Part shown: one piece after another, positions 25,424-34,001 of the stretch
Position numbering within the stretch: position 1 is the stretch's first letter
Layout of the letters: the number at the start of each line of letters is the position of its first letter
Source: Bacillota bacterium
GTDB taxonomy: Bacteria > Bacillota > Bacilli > Paenibacillales > Paenibacillaceae
NCBI GenBank assembly: GCA_023460795.1
Contig: JAEWPC010000080.1
Span: 75,104 to 139,103, forward strand
Reading direction: 5' to 3'
Length of the DNA: 64,000 nt
Notes under the pieces: generated by a model
The model's input: the letters and a program-made list of their open reading frames with translations, nothing else
Database searches by the model: none
What the model was told of the DNA's origin: nothing
Translations under genes and position numbers: made by a program

Positions 25424-25541
25424 GGATACATATCTCCTTACGGTGTCTGTTCTCCTCGTGAAATCTGAACTTATAACACCTAATAAGGTGATTTCACGAC
25501 TCCAAAGGCCACCGCTTCGCTCCTCCAGGAGACATGCATCC
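25424..25541. repeat. Dispersed structured hairpin repeat, copy 2
   Basis: The outer arms GGATACATATCTCCT (25424-25438) and AGGAGACATGCATCC (25527-25541) pair with two A-C mismatches. CGGTG (25441) pairs with CACCG (25510). TCGTGAAAT (25456-25464) pairs with ATTTCACGA (25491-25499). CACCT (25477) pairs with AGGTG (25486) around an AATA loop, leaving an unpaired conserved TGAAC..ATAA segment on one side. It lies 66 bp past uraA, before a terminator shared with apt. Confidence 0.85.
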
Positions 25542-25568
25542 TTGTTCGAATTCGGCCCAAGAAAGACA

Positions 25569-25608
25569 AAAAGGACGTATCGGAGATTTTCCTCCGATAC
25601 GTCCTTTT
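25569..25608. terminator. Bidirectional terminator between uraA and apt
   Basis: AAAAGGACGTATCGGA pairs perfectly with TCCGATACGTCCTTTT (16 bp) around an 8-nt loop, so it serves both convergent genes. Confidence 0.9.
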
Positions 25609-25619
25609 GTTGGTTGGAG

Positions 25620-26132
25620 TTAGTAGGTGACGAGCGAGTTGATCTCGATGTCGCCGAGCTTGGCGCGGCCGTCTAGGTAGCCGAGCTCGATCAAGAACGC
25701 GGCGCCGATGACTTCGCCGCCGAGCTGCTGGATCAGATTGATCGTCGTCGCGATCGTGCCTCCGGTAGCGAGAAGGTCGTCCGCGATCAGAACCTTCTGG
25801 CCCGGTTTAATCGCGTCCTTATGTACCGCCAGGCGATCTTTGCCGTATTCGAGGTCGTATGCCGCTTCTACGGTCTCTCCCGGAAGCTTGCCGCTCTTGC
25901 GGATCGGCACGAAGCCTACGCCTAGCGCCAGCGCCAGCGGTGCGCCAATGACGAAGCCGCGGGCTTCTGGACCGGCGATCAAGTCGATATCGAGATGCTT
26001 CACCATCGCCTTGAGCTCGTCGATCGCCGCTTGGTAAGCGGTCGGTTCCTTAAGCAACGTCGTAATATCTTTGAACCGGATACCCGGTTGAGGGAAGTCG
26101 GGAATGACCCGAATATAGTTTTTAAAGTCCAA
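25620..26132 (-). CDS. apt: Adenine phosphoribosyltransferase
   Basis: Encodes 170 residues, the normal Apt length. It has the adenine-site region FPQPGIRFKDITTLL and the PRPP-binding motif VLIADDLLATGGT (about 118). It salvages adenine to AMP with PRPP. The TTG at 26132 gives the N-terminus DFKNYIRVIPDFP seen across the family; AAAGGAG is 10 bp upstream. The longer frame from 26162 would contain the Shine-Dalgarno and is rejected. A TATAAT at 26193-26198 (minus) suggests its own promoter after recJ. Confidence 0.94.
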   Translation of the reverse strand: MDFKNYIRVIPDFPQPGIRFKDITTLLKEPTAYQAAIDELKAMVKHLDIDLIAGPEARGFVIGAPLALALGVGFVPIRKSGKLPGETVEAAYDLEYGKDRLAVHKDAIKPGQKVLIADDLLATGGTIATTINLIQQLGGEVIGAAFLIELGYLDGRAKLGDIEINSLVTY

Positions 26133-26230
26133 CGTAATAGCGCTCCTTTGATCATCGTTCACTTAGTGTAGCCGTTTCTATATCCGTTAAGCATTATACA
26201 CTTCCGCGCGCCCATCTGGCTAGAGCCAGC

Positions 26231-28603
26231 CTACGCCAGATGCCAGCGGTGCATCCAGTTGCGCAGCTCTTCCGCGGACATCTGTCTTAACCGAAGCGCT
26301 TCCGCCGCTTGCTGCGCCCTGCGGTAACGAGCGGACCGGTCCAATTCGCTGCGCGGGGGATTGGCTACCACTTGTAGCGTACTGCCTTGTGCGGTGATAA
26401 AGCCAAGCTCGACGAATACTTCCTGCATCATGCGAACGGTGGCAAGCGGCCATCCCGTATCCGCCGCGACGGATTGCAGGAAGCCTTCCGGCGCGTCGAT
26501 CCAGGTGCCCTGCCGTTTGAACAGACCGTATACTTCTCCGAATTGTTTGCGGTCAGGAAAAGCGACTCTGGCAGCAGACGGCTTCTCCTCTCGCGAATGG
26601 TCGAACACGACGACGAGCTCGCCCCCGCATTCCGGAGATAACCAAGCGGCTAGTTGCTCGGCATCCCGTTCTTGATGAGGAACCCCGAGCAGGATCAACC
26701 TTGACCATCTGCCCGATGGCTTCGCTTCTTCCGCGAACGTACGCACCTGAATATCATGTGAGCCGAATCTATCGATGACTTCTTGAGCAACTCTAGCAGA
26801 TCCGCATAATAATGCGGTACCGGGGATCGATTCCGCAATCAGATCGCCAAGCTTGCCCCACATATCCCGTTCACGGCGCAAGTCGTTCAGACGCAGCTCT
26901 CCCGATCTCCAATCCTGGAATACGAGCTGCACTCGCCTGGAGCCTTTCCACTCGTTAACCGACAGCTCTCCTATCAGATCGATTCGCATGCCCGGCGCTA
27001 GCTTGGCGCTATCTTCGCCCATACCGAACCCGATCGCTTCGATGACTTGGCCGTCCTGCTCGAGCGATAGCTTCAAGTGATTGTTTTCCTTGCCGAGCGT
27101 GCGGGCTTCCCGGACCGTCAATCCTTGAACGACGACGCGAGGCGTAGGATTCCCGTTCCCGAAAGGCTCCAGACTAGCCAGCTGATCGACGGCTTCTAGC
27201 GTAGCGTGAGCGAGCGTGCAGACGAGATCCGCGCGCTTCTTCGGCTGCCAATCGTCCTCGGTCAACCATTCGTCGGCTAACGCGTGCAATCGATCGGATA
27301 ACCGCTCGACGTTGTCCCGGGAAATCGTTAAGCCGGCAGCAGCGGTGTGCCCTCCGAAATGCTCCATCAGCTCCGCGCATTCGGACAACGCGGCGAACAG
27401 ATCGAAGCCTTCGATGGAACGGGCGGAGCCTTTGGCTTTGCCCGTCTCCGGATCGATCGCCAGGATGATGGTCGGCCGGTAATATCGCTCGACCAGCTTG
27501 GACGCCACCAACCCTGCGATTCCCGCGTTCCACCCTTCACCGGCAAGCACGATGACGTTCCGACGGCGGCCATCCGACGTCAGAGACTTCCACTTCTCCT
27601 CCGCTTCGGCTACCGTCTGAACGACTAAGTCCTGACGCTCGGCATTGAGCTGATCGAGCTCTTCGGCCAATCCCGCGGCGACTTCCTCGCTGGCTGCGGT
27701 AAGCAGCTCCACTGCCCCGCTCGCGTGAGCCAGACGTCCGCCCGCGTTAAGACGCGGCGCCAATCCGAAGCCGATCCGTCCGCTCGTCAGCTCTCCCGGC
27801 GTCGTTCCGCTCACCTTCGTCAGCGCCCGTATGCCGGGTATCGGATTCGTTCGCAGCATCGCTAACCCGAGCTTGGCGATGATGCGGTTCTCGCCGATGA
27901 GCGGCATCAGATCGGCGATCGTACCGATGGCAGCCAAATCCGCGTATTCCAGCATCGGCCTGCCCATGAACGCATGCGCAAGCTTGAAGACGACCCCTGC
28001 CCCGCACAGACCTTTGAACGGATACGGACAGTCCTCCTGCTTCGGATTCACGAGCGCTACCGCGCCCGGAAGCACGCCTGAAGCCGGCGGTTCATGATGG
28101 TCGGTAACGACGACGTCGATGCCCAGCTGCGCCGCGTAAGCGATCTGTTCCACCGCGCTTATTCCGTTATCGACCGTCACGATCAACGTCACGCCGGCTT
28201 CGGCAGCCTTATCGATGGCTTTCAGGTTCAACCCGTAACCTTCGTTGCTCCGATGCGGAATATAGGTATCGAAGCGCGCGCCGAGCGCCGACAACAGACG
28301 ACTCATCAACGCCGTGGACGTCACGCCGTCCGCGTCGTAATCTCCATAGACGCGAATGAGCTCGCCGGCGTCGATCGCCTGACGTATCCGGGATACCGCT
28401 GCGTCCATCCCCTTCAACTCGTAAGGATCGTGAAGATGCTCCTCGTTCGCATGTAGGAAAGCCGTCATATGCTCGGCGGAAGTCCACCCGCGAGCGACGA
28501 GCACGCCAGCCACAAGCCTGCTGAGGCCATGCTGCGCGGCGAGCTCCTGTTCCAGACGCTCGTCCCGCTGCGGCAATGCCCACTTATATCTGGATAATCT
28601 CAC
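26231..28603 (-). CDS. recJ: Single-stranded-DNA-specific exonuclease RecJ
   Basis: Encodes 790 residues: a DHH phosphoesterase core (YGDYDADGVTSTALM at about 85, VTDHHEPP at about 149, DHHA1 GGHTAAAGLTI at about 405), an OB-fold, and the extra C-terminal domain typical of Firmicutes RecJ. It is a 5'-3' ssDNA exonuclease in repair and recombination. The GTG at 28603 is chosen because GGAGG lies exactly 9 bp upstream and gives the family N-terminus LSRYKW; a longer frame from 28630 has no Shine-Dalgarno. The gene order apt-recJ matches Bacillus. Confidence 0.95.
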   Translation of the reverse strand: MRLSRYKWALPQRDERLEQELAAQHGLSRLVAGVLVARGWTSAEHMTAFLHANEEHLHDPYELKGMDAAVSRIRQAIDAGELIRVYGDYDADGVTSTALMSRLLSALGARFDTYIPHRSNEGYGLNLKAIDKAAEAGVTLIVTVDNGISAVEQIAYAAQLGIDVVVTDHHEPPASGVLPGAVALVNPKQEDCPYPFKGLCGAGVVFKLAHAFMGRPMLEYADLAAIGTIADLMPLIGENRIIAKLGLAMLRTNPIPGIRALTKVSGTTPGELTSGRIGFGLAPRLNAGGRLAHASGAVELLTAASEEVAAGLAEELDQLNAERQDLVVQTVAEAEEKWKSLTSDGRRRNVIVLAGEGWNAGIAGLVASKLVERYYRPTIILAIDPETGKAKGSARSIEGFDLFAALSECAELMEHFGGHTAAAGLTISRDNVERLSDRLHALADEWLTEDDWQPKKRADLVCTLAHATLEAVDQLASLEPFGNGNPTPRVVVQGLTVREARTLGKENNHLKLSLEQDGQVIEAIGFGMGEDSAKLAPGMRIDLIGELSVNEWKGSRRVQLVFQDWRSGELRLNDLRRERDMWGKLGDLIAESIPGTALLCGSARVAQEVIDRFGSHDIQVRTFAEEAKPSGRWSRLILLGVPHQERDAEQLAAWLSPECGGELVVVFDHSREEKPSAARVAFPDRKQFGEVYGLFKRQGTWIDAPEGFLQSVAADTGWPLATVRMMQEVFVELGFITAQGSTLQVVANPPRSELDRSARYRRAQQAAEALRLRQMSAEELRNWMHRWHLA

Positions 28604-28638
28604 CGGATAATGCCTCCATTGCGTGATCAAATAAGAAA

Positions 28639-28660
28639 GCCGCCGTACATGGGCGGCGGC
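28639..28660 (-). terminator. Terminator after the CDF gene
   Basis: GCCGCC-CATGTAC-GGCGGC followed by TTTCTTAT on the minus strand, between the CDF gene and recJ. Confidence 0.7.
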
Positions 28661-28687
28661 GAATAATAGCGGATAATCGTCATTGCG

Positions 28688-29629
28688 CTACTGCACGAAC
28701 GCCGATAATTCCTCTTCTTGATGATTCGATTTATAAGGATAGCCGGGATCGTAGGGCTGCACGCGGATGTTTGCGTCGATAATGTGCAAAAATCGTTTGG
28801 TCAGGTGACGTCTGACGCGGTGCGCGATCTCTTGACCTTCGGCGACCGTAATCCGGGGATTCACGGATACGGTAACGTCAAGCACGATATAGTGTCCGTG
28901 CTCGCGCGCCTGCAGATCTTCGACGGCGACGACCCCGTCGATGCGTTGAACCGATTCCAGAACCGTCTGAGCATCGATTTCGTTCATCGTGCATACGGTC
29001 GATTTGCGCATGACGTCGGAGGTCAATCGATAACCCATGCGCAGGACGAATACCGAGATGACCAGGCCTGCGGCGGGGTCGAGCACGTACAGGAACGGCA
29101 TATCGAGCATTCCCCCGGCTGCCGCGGCCGATGTTCCGACAAGCGCCGTCAGCGACGCGAAAATATCGGAGCGATTATCGGTCAAGCGGTCTTCCCGGAT
29201 CCCGCACTCGCTGTCGCGTTTTCTCTTATAGCGCACGAGCGCTTCCCGAGCCCCGATACTCGCGGCGATGACGACGACGGCTCCCCAGCCGGGCGCTTCG
29301 TTAACGCCTTTGGCCACTTCCCGGATCGAAGAGATGCCGACTTCGAGTCCGGCCACGAGCACGATGGCCGACAATACGATGGCGAGCGCCGATCCGGGCT
29401 GGGGCTGGGAAGAAGAAGCCGCCGCGGACGGCAGCCTCCCTTTGCGGAGCCCCAGGTAGGATGTAGCCGAGTTGGCGCAATCCGCGGCGGACTGACAAGC
29501 ATCTGCGATAAGCGCTTTGCTCCCGGTCAACCATCCGACCGCGCCTTTTACGACGAATAATCCGAGTAGCCCCCACAGAGAAACGATAGCGCCGCGTTCG
29601 CATGCGGCGGTACGATGGACCATTTTCAT
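28688..29629 (-). CDS. Cation diffusion facilitator (CDF) metal exporter
   Basis: Encodes 313 residues with about six membrane helices and a C-terminal cytoplasmic ferredoxin-like domain (about 205-290). The metal-site positions read QxxxD in TM2 (Q46, D50) and DxxxD in TM5 (D151, D155), instead of the HxxxD of zinc CDFs. That is closer to the N-D/D-D pattern of Gram-positive manganese exporters, so manganese is a reasonable guess. ATG 29629 has AAGGAG 8 bp upstream; a GTG at 29638 is weaker. It lies downstream of secDF on the same strand. Confidence 0.85.
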   Translation of the reverse strand: MKMVHRTAACERGAIVSLWGLLGLFVVKGAVGWLTGSKALIADACQSAADCANSATSYLGLRKGRLPSAAASSSQPQPGSALAIVLSAIVLVAGLEVGISSIREVAKGVNEAPGWGAVVVIAASIGAREALVRYKRKRDSECGIREDRLTDNRSDIFASLTALVGTSAAAAGGMLDMPFLYVLDPAAGLVISVFVLRMGYRLTSDVMRKSTVCTMNEIDAQTVLESVQRIDGVVAVEDLQAREHGHYIVLDVTVSVNPRITVAEGQEIAHRVRRHLTKRFLHIIDANIRVQPYDPGYPYKSNHQEEELSAFVQ

Positions 29630-29679
29630 CCGAGCCACTCCTTATGCCCTTTCCATAAACCAGCTTTTATACCCATTGC

Positions 29680-30594
29680 TTACGGATTGGTTGCCGCTTT
29701 GGCAGGAATCTTCTTAATCGGTTGCTTCTTCTTGAAGTACAGCCAGATTTGGCTGGCGATGAAGATCGAAGAATACGCGCCGCTGGCCAGACCGACGATC
29801 ATCGCGAGCGAAAACAGCTTGATCGAGACGCTGCCGAAGATGAACAAACAGATGGCCGCGATCAGAACGGTAATGACGGTATTGATCGAGCGCGCCAACG
29901 TCTGCCAAATACTTTTGTTGACGAGATCGTCATAGTCCGAAGGCGTCTTGATCTTAGCAAAACGCAGGTTTTCGCGGATCCGGTCGAAAATAACGACGGT
30001 ATCGTTAATCGAGTAACCGATAATCGTAAGTACCGCGAGTATGAACGGAAGGTTGACCTCCAATTGGAAGATCGAGAATATCGCGATGACGAAGAAAGCA
30101 TCGTAGACGAGCGAGATAATCGCAGCGATCGCGAACCGCCATTCGAATCGGATACTGACGTACAGCACAATTCCGATACAAGCGATCGCCATGCCGATCA
30201 GAGCGCTGCGTTGCTGTTCATTGGCGATCTCGGGATCGACCACGTTCACTTCGAACGATGCATCCGGATCGAATTGCGCGTAGTAATCCGCTTTGAGCTT
30301 CTTCTCTTGTTCTTGGGTGAGCGCGTCTTTGAATCGAACCGACGCCCGGTTATCCGAGTTCGATACCGTCAGCGTGTAGCTGCCGATATCCTCGCCGTCG
30401 AGAAATTCGCCCATCTTGACGTCGTCGATCTGCTTCTTCGACGTAATATCCATCGACGTGCCGGCGCTGAAGTCGATCCCGTAGTTCAGACCGAGAATGC
30501 CCGTGGCCACGATACCGATCACCGTGATGATCGCGGAGATCAACAAAAATTTATGCGCCGAACGCGCGAAATCGAACTTTCTGTTAGAGTGCAT
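29680..30594 (-). CDS. secF: Protein translocase subunit SecF
   Basis: Encodes 304 residues with six membrane helices and one large extracytoplasmic P4 domain (about 35-120). It has GLNYGIDFSAGTSMDI and the conserved TM4-5 segment FILAVLTIIGYSINDTVVIFDRIREN. With SecD it uses the proton gradient to pull proteins out of the Sec channel. ATG 30594 has GGAGAG 8 bp upstream. The start lies inside the last codons of secD (11-bp overlap), so translation is coupled. In Bacillus the two are fused. Confidence 0.96.
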   Translation of the reverse strand: MHSNRKFDFARSAHKFLLISAIITVIGIVATGILGLNYGIDFSAGTSMDITSKKQIDDVKMGEFLDGEDIGSYTLTVSNSDNRASVRFKDALTQEQEKKLKADYYAQFDPDASFEVNVVDPEIANEQQRSALIGMAIACIGIVLYVSIRFEWRFAIAAIISLVYDAFFVIAIFSIFQLEVNLPFILAVLTIIGYSINDTVVIFDRIRENLRFAKIKTPSDYDDLVNKSIWQTLARSINTVITVLIAAICLFIFGSVSIKLFSLAMIVGLASGAYSSIFIASQIWLYFKKKQPIKKIPAKAATNP

Positions 30595-31858
30595 GAATCT
30601 CACTCTCCTTCACGCCATAATAGCCCGGCTTATTGAAACGACCGCTCTTGATCAGCAATTGCAGCAGGTACCGCGGGAGGAATACGTTGGTCAGGATGTT
30701 CGCCACGATGCTCGCGATCAGAACGATCGCGAAGCTCTTAACGATGCCTTGCCCCATGAAATAAAGCACTGCAGCCGCGATAATCGTCGTAATATGCGCG
30801 TCGATAATCGTCCGGAAGCTGTTCTTCGCCCCTGCGCGCAGAGAGGAAGCAACGGTCTTGCCGCTGCGAAGCTCGTCTTTGATCCGTTCGGCTTGAATGA
30901 TGTTCGAGTCGACCGCGATACCGATACCGAGTACGAACGCCGCGATGCCCGGCAACGTTAACGTCGCGTTCATCATCCAGAATACGGCGAGCAGAAGCCA
31001 GACGAATATAATGAGACAGATCGCGGCGATTGCGCCGGGTACGCGATAGAATAGAATCATGAACACCAGAATGAGTACGGATGCGAGCACGCCGGCGAAT
31101 AAAGTATCGTTAAGCGACTTTTTGCCGAGCGTCGCGCCCACGCTTTGCGTGTACTTGTCCGTAAGCTTCAGCGGCAGAGCGCCTAGGTTAATGATATCCG
31201 CGAGCTTCTGCGCTTCCGCGCGCGTATCTTGTCCGGTAATCGTAGCGGTACCTTGCGTTAATGCCTGTTGTACGACCGGAGTCGAGATCGCCTCGTCGTT
31301 CAGGTAGATCGCCAGTACTTGTCCAACCAGACGTTGAGATACTTCCGACAGCTGGTTCTTATCTTTGACTTCGATGGCGACGACCGGTCTGCCCAGCTCG
31401 TCCGACTGGACTTTCGCGGCGCCGGCTTTGAAGTCGCTGCCATAGAATTCTACTTTGCAATAGCTGCCGTCCGTGCAACCCGAAGCGCTGCGGAACTGCA
31501 GTTCGGCAGGCTTCTGCATCAAATCGCGAATTTTCGCGATCGCTTCTTCGCGTTCTTTCTCGGTTTTGCCGGTTTCGATCGCGATTTTGACGCGGATGCG
31601 GTTTTTGCCCTCCGTCGTAACATCCGGCTCGGCGACACCGCTCTGGTTCGCGCGCTTCTCCAAACTGAGCGCCGTCTGCACGAGCGATTCCTTCGTTACT
31701 TCCCCGCCTTCCGTCAGCGGAGACGCCTCGTACAAAATTTCGACTCCGCCCTTCAAATCAAGCCCGAGCTTCGTATTGTCCAGCAAACCCGGAGTCGTTG
31801 CGCCCATTACCGCGAATGCGATAACGATAATAAGCACGAATGTTACTAAACGGTTCAT
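30584..31858 (-). CDS. secD: Protein translocase subunit SecD
   Basis: Encodes 424 residues. TM1 is at about 5-24, followed by the conserved D1 sequence LGLDLKGGVEILYEA, the periplasmic P1 head (about 70-230) and the C-terminal membrane block with FVLGIGIAVDSNIIQAERIKDEL. It forms the proton-driven SecDF motor. ATG 31858 is chosen: the longest frame starts at 31924, which lies exactly in the -35 box of the predicted promoter. The Shine-Dalgarno is modest (AAAGGGG, about 12 bp upstream). Confidence 0.95.
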   Translation of the reverse strand: MNRLVTFVLIIVIAFAVMGATTPGLLDNTKLGLDLKGGVEILYEASPLTEGGEVTKESLVQTALSLEKRANQSGVAEPDVTTEGKNRIRVKIAIETGKTEKEREEAIAKIRDLMQKPAELQFRSASGCTDGSYCKVEFYGSDFKAGAAKVQSDELGRPVVAIEVKDKNQLSEVSQRLVGQVLAIYLNDEAISTPVVQQALTQGTATITGQDTRAEAQKLADIINLGALPLKLTDKYTQSVGATLGKKSLNDTLFAGVLASVLILVFMILFYRVPGAIAAICLIIFVWLLLAVFWMMNATLTLPGIAAFVLGIGIAVDSNIIQAERIKDELRSGKTVASSLRAGAKNSFRTIIDAHITTIIAAAVLYFMGQGIVKSFAIVLIASIVANILTNVFLPRYLLQLLIKSGRFNKPGYYGVKESEIHAL

Positions 31859-31894
31859 CTCTGTATGCGGCCCCTTTCGGTTCTCAATGTTCCT

Positions 31895-31924
31895 ATTATA
31901 CCTACGTGTCCGAAAGGAAGTCAA
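31895..31924 (-). promoter_or_regulatory. secDF promoter
   Basis: TTGACT (31919-31924) and TATAAT (31895-31900), 18 bp apart. The -35 box abuts the T-run of the comN terminator. Confidence 0.8.
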
Positions 31925-31933
31925 AAAAGAAAA

Positions 31934-31960
31934 GCCTCCCTCCGGTAGCCGGAGGAAGGC
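31934..31960 (-). terminator. comN terminator
   Basis: CCTTCCTCCGG-CTA-CCGGAGGGAGG followed by CTTTTCTTTTTT on the minus strand. Confidence 0.85.
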
Positions 31961-31974
31961 CGTGTCTGTCCCGA

Positions 31975-32268
31975 TTATCGTCCACGGAACTCGCCGCGGT
32001 ACATGTTCAGCGTAATAAAATTCATGAACTGCGTCACTTTTAAGGACAAAATGTCGTTCACGACTTCGTGAAGGCTCGGCGTTCCCTTTTTATGATACTT
32101 ATCGCTTACGCATTCCCATACATCGGCGCCGGTCACTTGGTCGTATCCGATCAAGCGGAATTCGTCCGCCTTGCTCTCGCACAGCTTCTCTATCATTTCG
32201 TTCAATTCCGCTTCCTGGAGCTTCTCTTCGCTCTCTTGCGCCTGGATGTCATCGTTCGCGTCGCTCAC
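31975..32268 (-). CDS. comN: ComN-like post-transcriptional regulator
   Basis: Encodes 97 residues matching the small 'post-transcriptional regulator' family (ComN/YrzD). It has an acidic N-terminus and a helical core (LNEMIEKLCESKADEFRLIG, DVWECVSDKYHKKG, LHEVVNDILSLKVTQFMNF). In Bacillus ComN acts on comE mRNA and lies between secDF and spoVB, as here. GTG 32268 has AGGAGG 9 bp upstream. The longer frame (ATG 32286) would place that Shine-Dalgarno inside the gene. It is divergent from spoVB. Confidence 0.85.
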   Translation of the reverse strand: MSDANDDIQAQESEEKLQEAELNEMIEKLCESKADEFRLIGYDQVTGADVWECVSDKYHKKGTPSLHEVVNDILSLKVTQFMNFITLNMYRGEFRGR

Positions 32269-32370
32269 TGCATCGTACCTCCTCATGCCTGTTGCAACTT
32301 CTCTTGCTTATTAGGTTTCTCCACTCGTGCCCGAAATTCCTGCCTTTGGAATGAACGAGGACAAACCCCG

Positions 32371-32378
32371 CATACACA
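32371..32378 (+). promoter_or_regulatory. Possible sigma-E -10 element for spoVB
   Basis: CATACACA matches seven of eight positions of the sigma-E -10 consensus (CATACANT), 37 bp before the spoVB start. The -35 is not convincing. The element also lies in a 7-bp hairpin (CCCGCAT/ATGTGGG). Confidence 0.3.
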
Positions 32379-32414
32379 TAAATGTGGGATTTACCGAGGG
32401 AATGAGGGATTCCG

Positions 32415-34001
32415 TTGTCTTTGCGCAAACAGTCGTTCATACAAGGCGCTATGATCTTGCTCGCCGCAGGCTTGCTCAATCGTCTGCTCGGCTTCGTTCC
32501 GCGTATCGCATTGCCTCGTATGATCGGGGCGGAAGGGGTCGGATTGATCCAGCTCGTGTTCCCCTTCACGATCGTGCTGTTAACGATTATCGCGGGCGGC
32601 ATCCCGTTAGCCGTCGCGAAGCTCGTCGCGGAAGCCGAAGCTAAGGGCGACGTTGCCTCGGTCAAGCGAGTCGTGCGCGATGCCGTATCCATCTCTCTGT
32701 CCATCAGTCTCGTATGCGCCGCGGCATGTCTCGGGATGGCGGAGTGGATTTCTTCTTACGTCATGACGGACTCTCGCGTGCATACCGCTTTTCTTGCCAT
32801 GCTGCCCATCCTGCCGCTTGTCGCCGTCTCCGCCGTCTGGCGCGGTTACTTTCAAGGAAGGATGAACATGATTCCAACCGCGCTGTCACAAACGGCAGAG
32901 ACGCTTGTCCGCATCGTTCTCTCGCTCGTGCTCGCCTGGGTGCTGCTCCCCTATGGATTGAATTGGGCTGCAGCAGGTGCGGTGCTCGGGATGGGTGCCG
33001 GTGAATTGGCAGGGTTGCTCATGCTCTGGATCCATCTCCTGAAAGAGAAGCGTCGGCCTGCCGATCACGAAGCCGCGGACGGCCCAGCCTTGCATGCGTC
33101 TCCGCGCGGCAACCGACATACGCGCCAGCTGCTTGCGATAGCCGCGCCGGTAACCGGCAGCAAAATGATCGGATCGCTCTCCTACTTGCTGGAATCGATC
33201 ATTACCGCTCGAAGCTTGGCGATCGCAGGTGTCTTGCCCGCCGTCGCGACCGCGCAATACGGCGCGCTGCAAGGGATGGTGATCCCGCTCGTCCTTCTGC
33301 CGGGCGCGCTTACATACTCGCTGGCGGTGTCGCTCGTGCCCGCGCTGTCCGAGGCGGCATCGCGCGGAGATTGGACGACGATCCACGTTCGTCTCCATCA
33401 ATCGATGCGGCTCGCGGTCGTGACGGGCGCTCCGTTCATCGTACTCATGGGATTGCTAGCCGAGCCGCTCTGCTCGCTATTATATGGAAGCAGCTCGATG
33501 GCAGGCATGCTGAGATGGCTGGCTCCGATTGCCGTCTTCCTGTATATGCAAGCTCCGCTGCAAGCCGCGCTTCAAGCGCTTGATCGGCCGGGGACGGCGT
33601 TGTTTAACACGTTCGCAGGCGCGGCGATCAAGCTTATCCTTATCGTGCAATTGGCCACGAAGCCGGATCTGGGCATTCAAGGCGCGGTCATCGCGATCGC
33701 GGTCAACATGGCGCTCGTGACGCTGCTGCACTGGATCAGCGTGGCCAGATTAACCGGCTTCCGAATGAACCCTCTCGATTTCCTCCGGGTAACGCTGGCG
33801 ATGATCGTCATGAGCGCGGTCGCACTATGGATATGGAATCAACATTGGCTCAGCATCGGCGCCGCCGATATGGGAATCGCCTCTGCCGTCGCGATCGTCG
33901 TCTATTTGCTGCTGCTCGTCATGCTTAAGCTGATCGATCGGCAAGACGTAGCCCGCATTCCATTCATCGGGAAGCTATTCCGACCGCTGAGACCGCGCTA
34001 A
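32415..34001 (+). CDS. spoVB: Stage V sporulation protein B (MOP-family flippase)
   Basis: Encodes 528 residues with about 14 membrane helices. The N-terminus KQSFIQGAMILLAAGLLNRLLGFVPRIALPRMIGAEGVGL is the classic SpoVB/MurJ-like start. In Bacillus SpoVB is needed for spore cortex formation, probably as a lipid-linked precursor flippase. The start is a TTG (32415, or 32421) behind GAGGGA. Its TAA stop overlaps the TAG of the convergent DUF421 gene, so no terminator lies between them. Confidence 0.93.
   Translation: MSLRKQSFIQGAMILLAAGLLNRLLGFVPRIALPRMIGAEGVGLIQLVFPFTIVLLTIIAGGIPLAVAKLVAEAEAKGDVASVKRVVRDAVSISLSISLVCAAACLGMAEWISSYVMTDSRVHTAFLAMLPILPLVAVSAVWRGYFQGRMNMIPTALSQTAETLVRIVLSLVLAWVLLPYGLNWAAAGAVLGMGAGELAGLLMLWIHLLKEKRRPADHEAADGPALHASPRGNRHTRQLLAIAAPVTGSKMIGSLSYLLESIITARSLAIAGVLPAVATAQYGALQGMVIPLVLLPGALTYSLAVSLVPALSEAASRGDWTTIHVRLHQSMRLAVVTGAPFIVLMGLLAEPLCSLLYGSSSMAGMLRWLAPIAVFLYMQAPLQAALQALDRPGTALFNTFAGAAIKLILIVQLATKPDLGIQGAVIAIAVNMALVTLLHWISVARLTGFRMNPLDFLRVTLAMIVMSAVALWIWNQHWLSIGAADMGIASAVAIVVYLLLLVMLKLIDRQDVARIPFIGKLFRPLRPR

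Noticed and set aside
25385..25462. A 25-codon frame starting with ATG behind CGGAGG after uraA
   Set aside because: Its body lies in hairpin repeat copy 2 and no similar peptide is encoded at the other copies.
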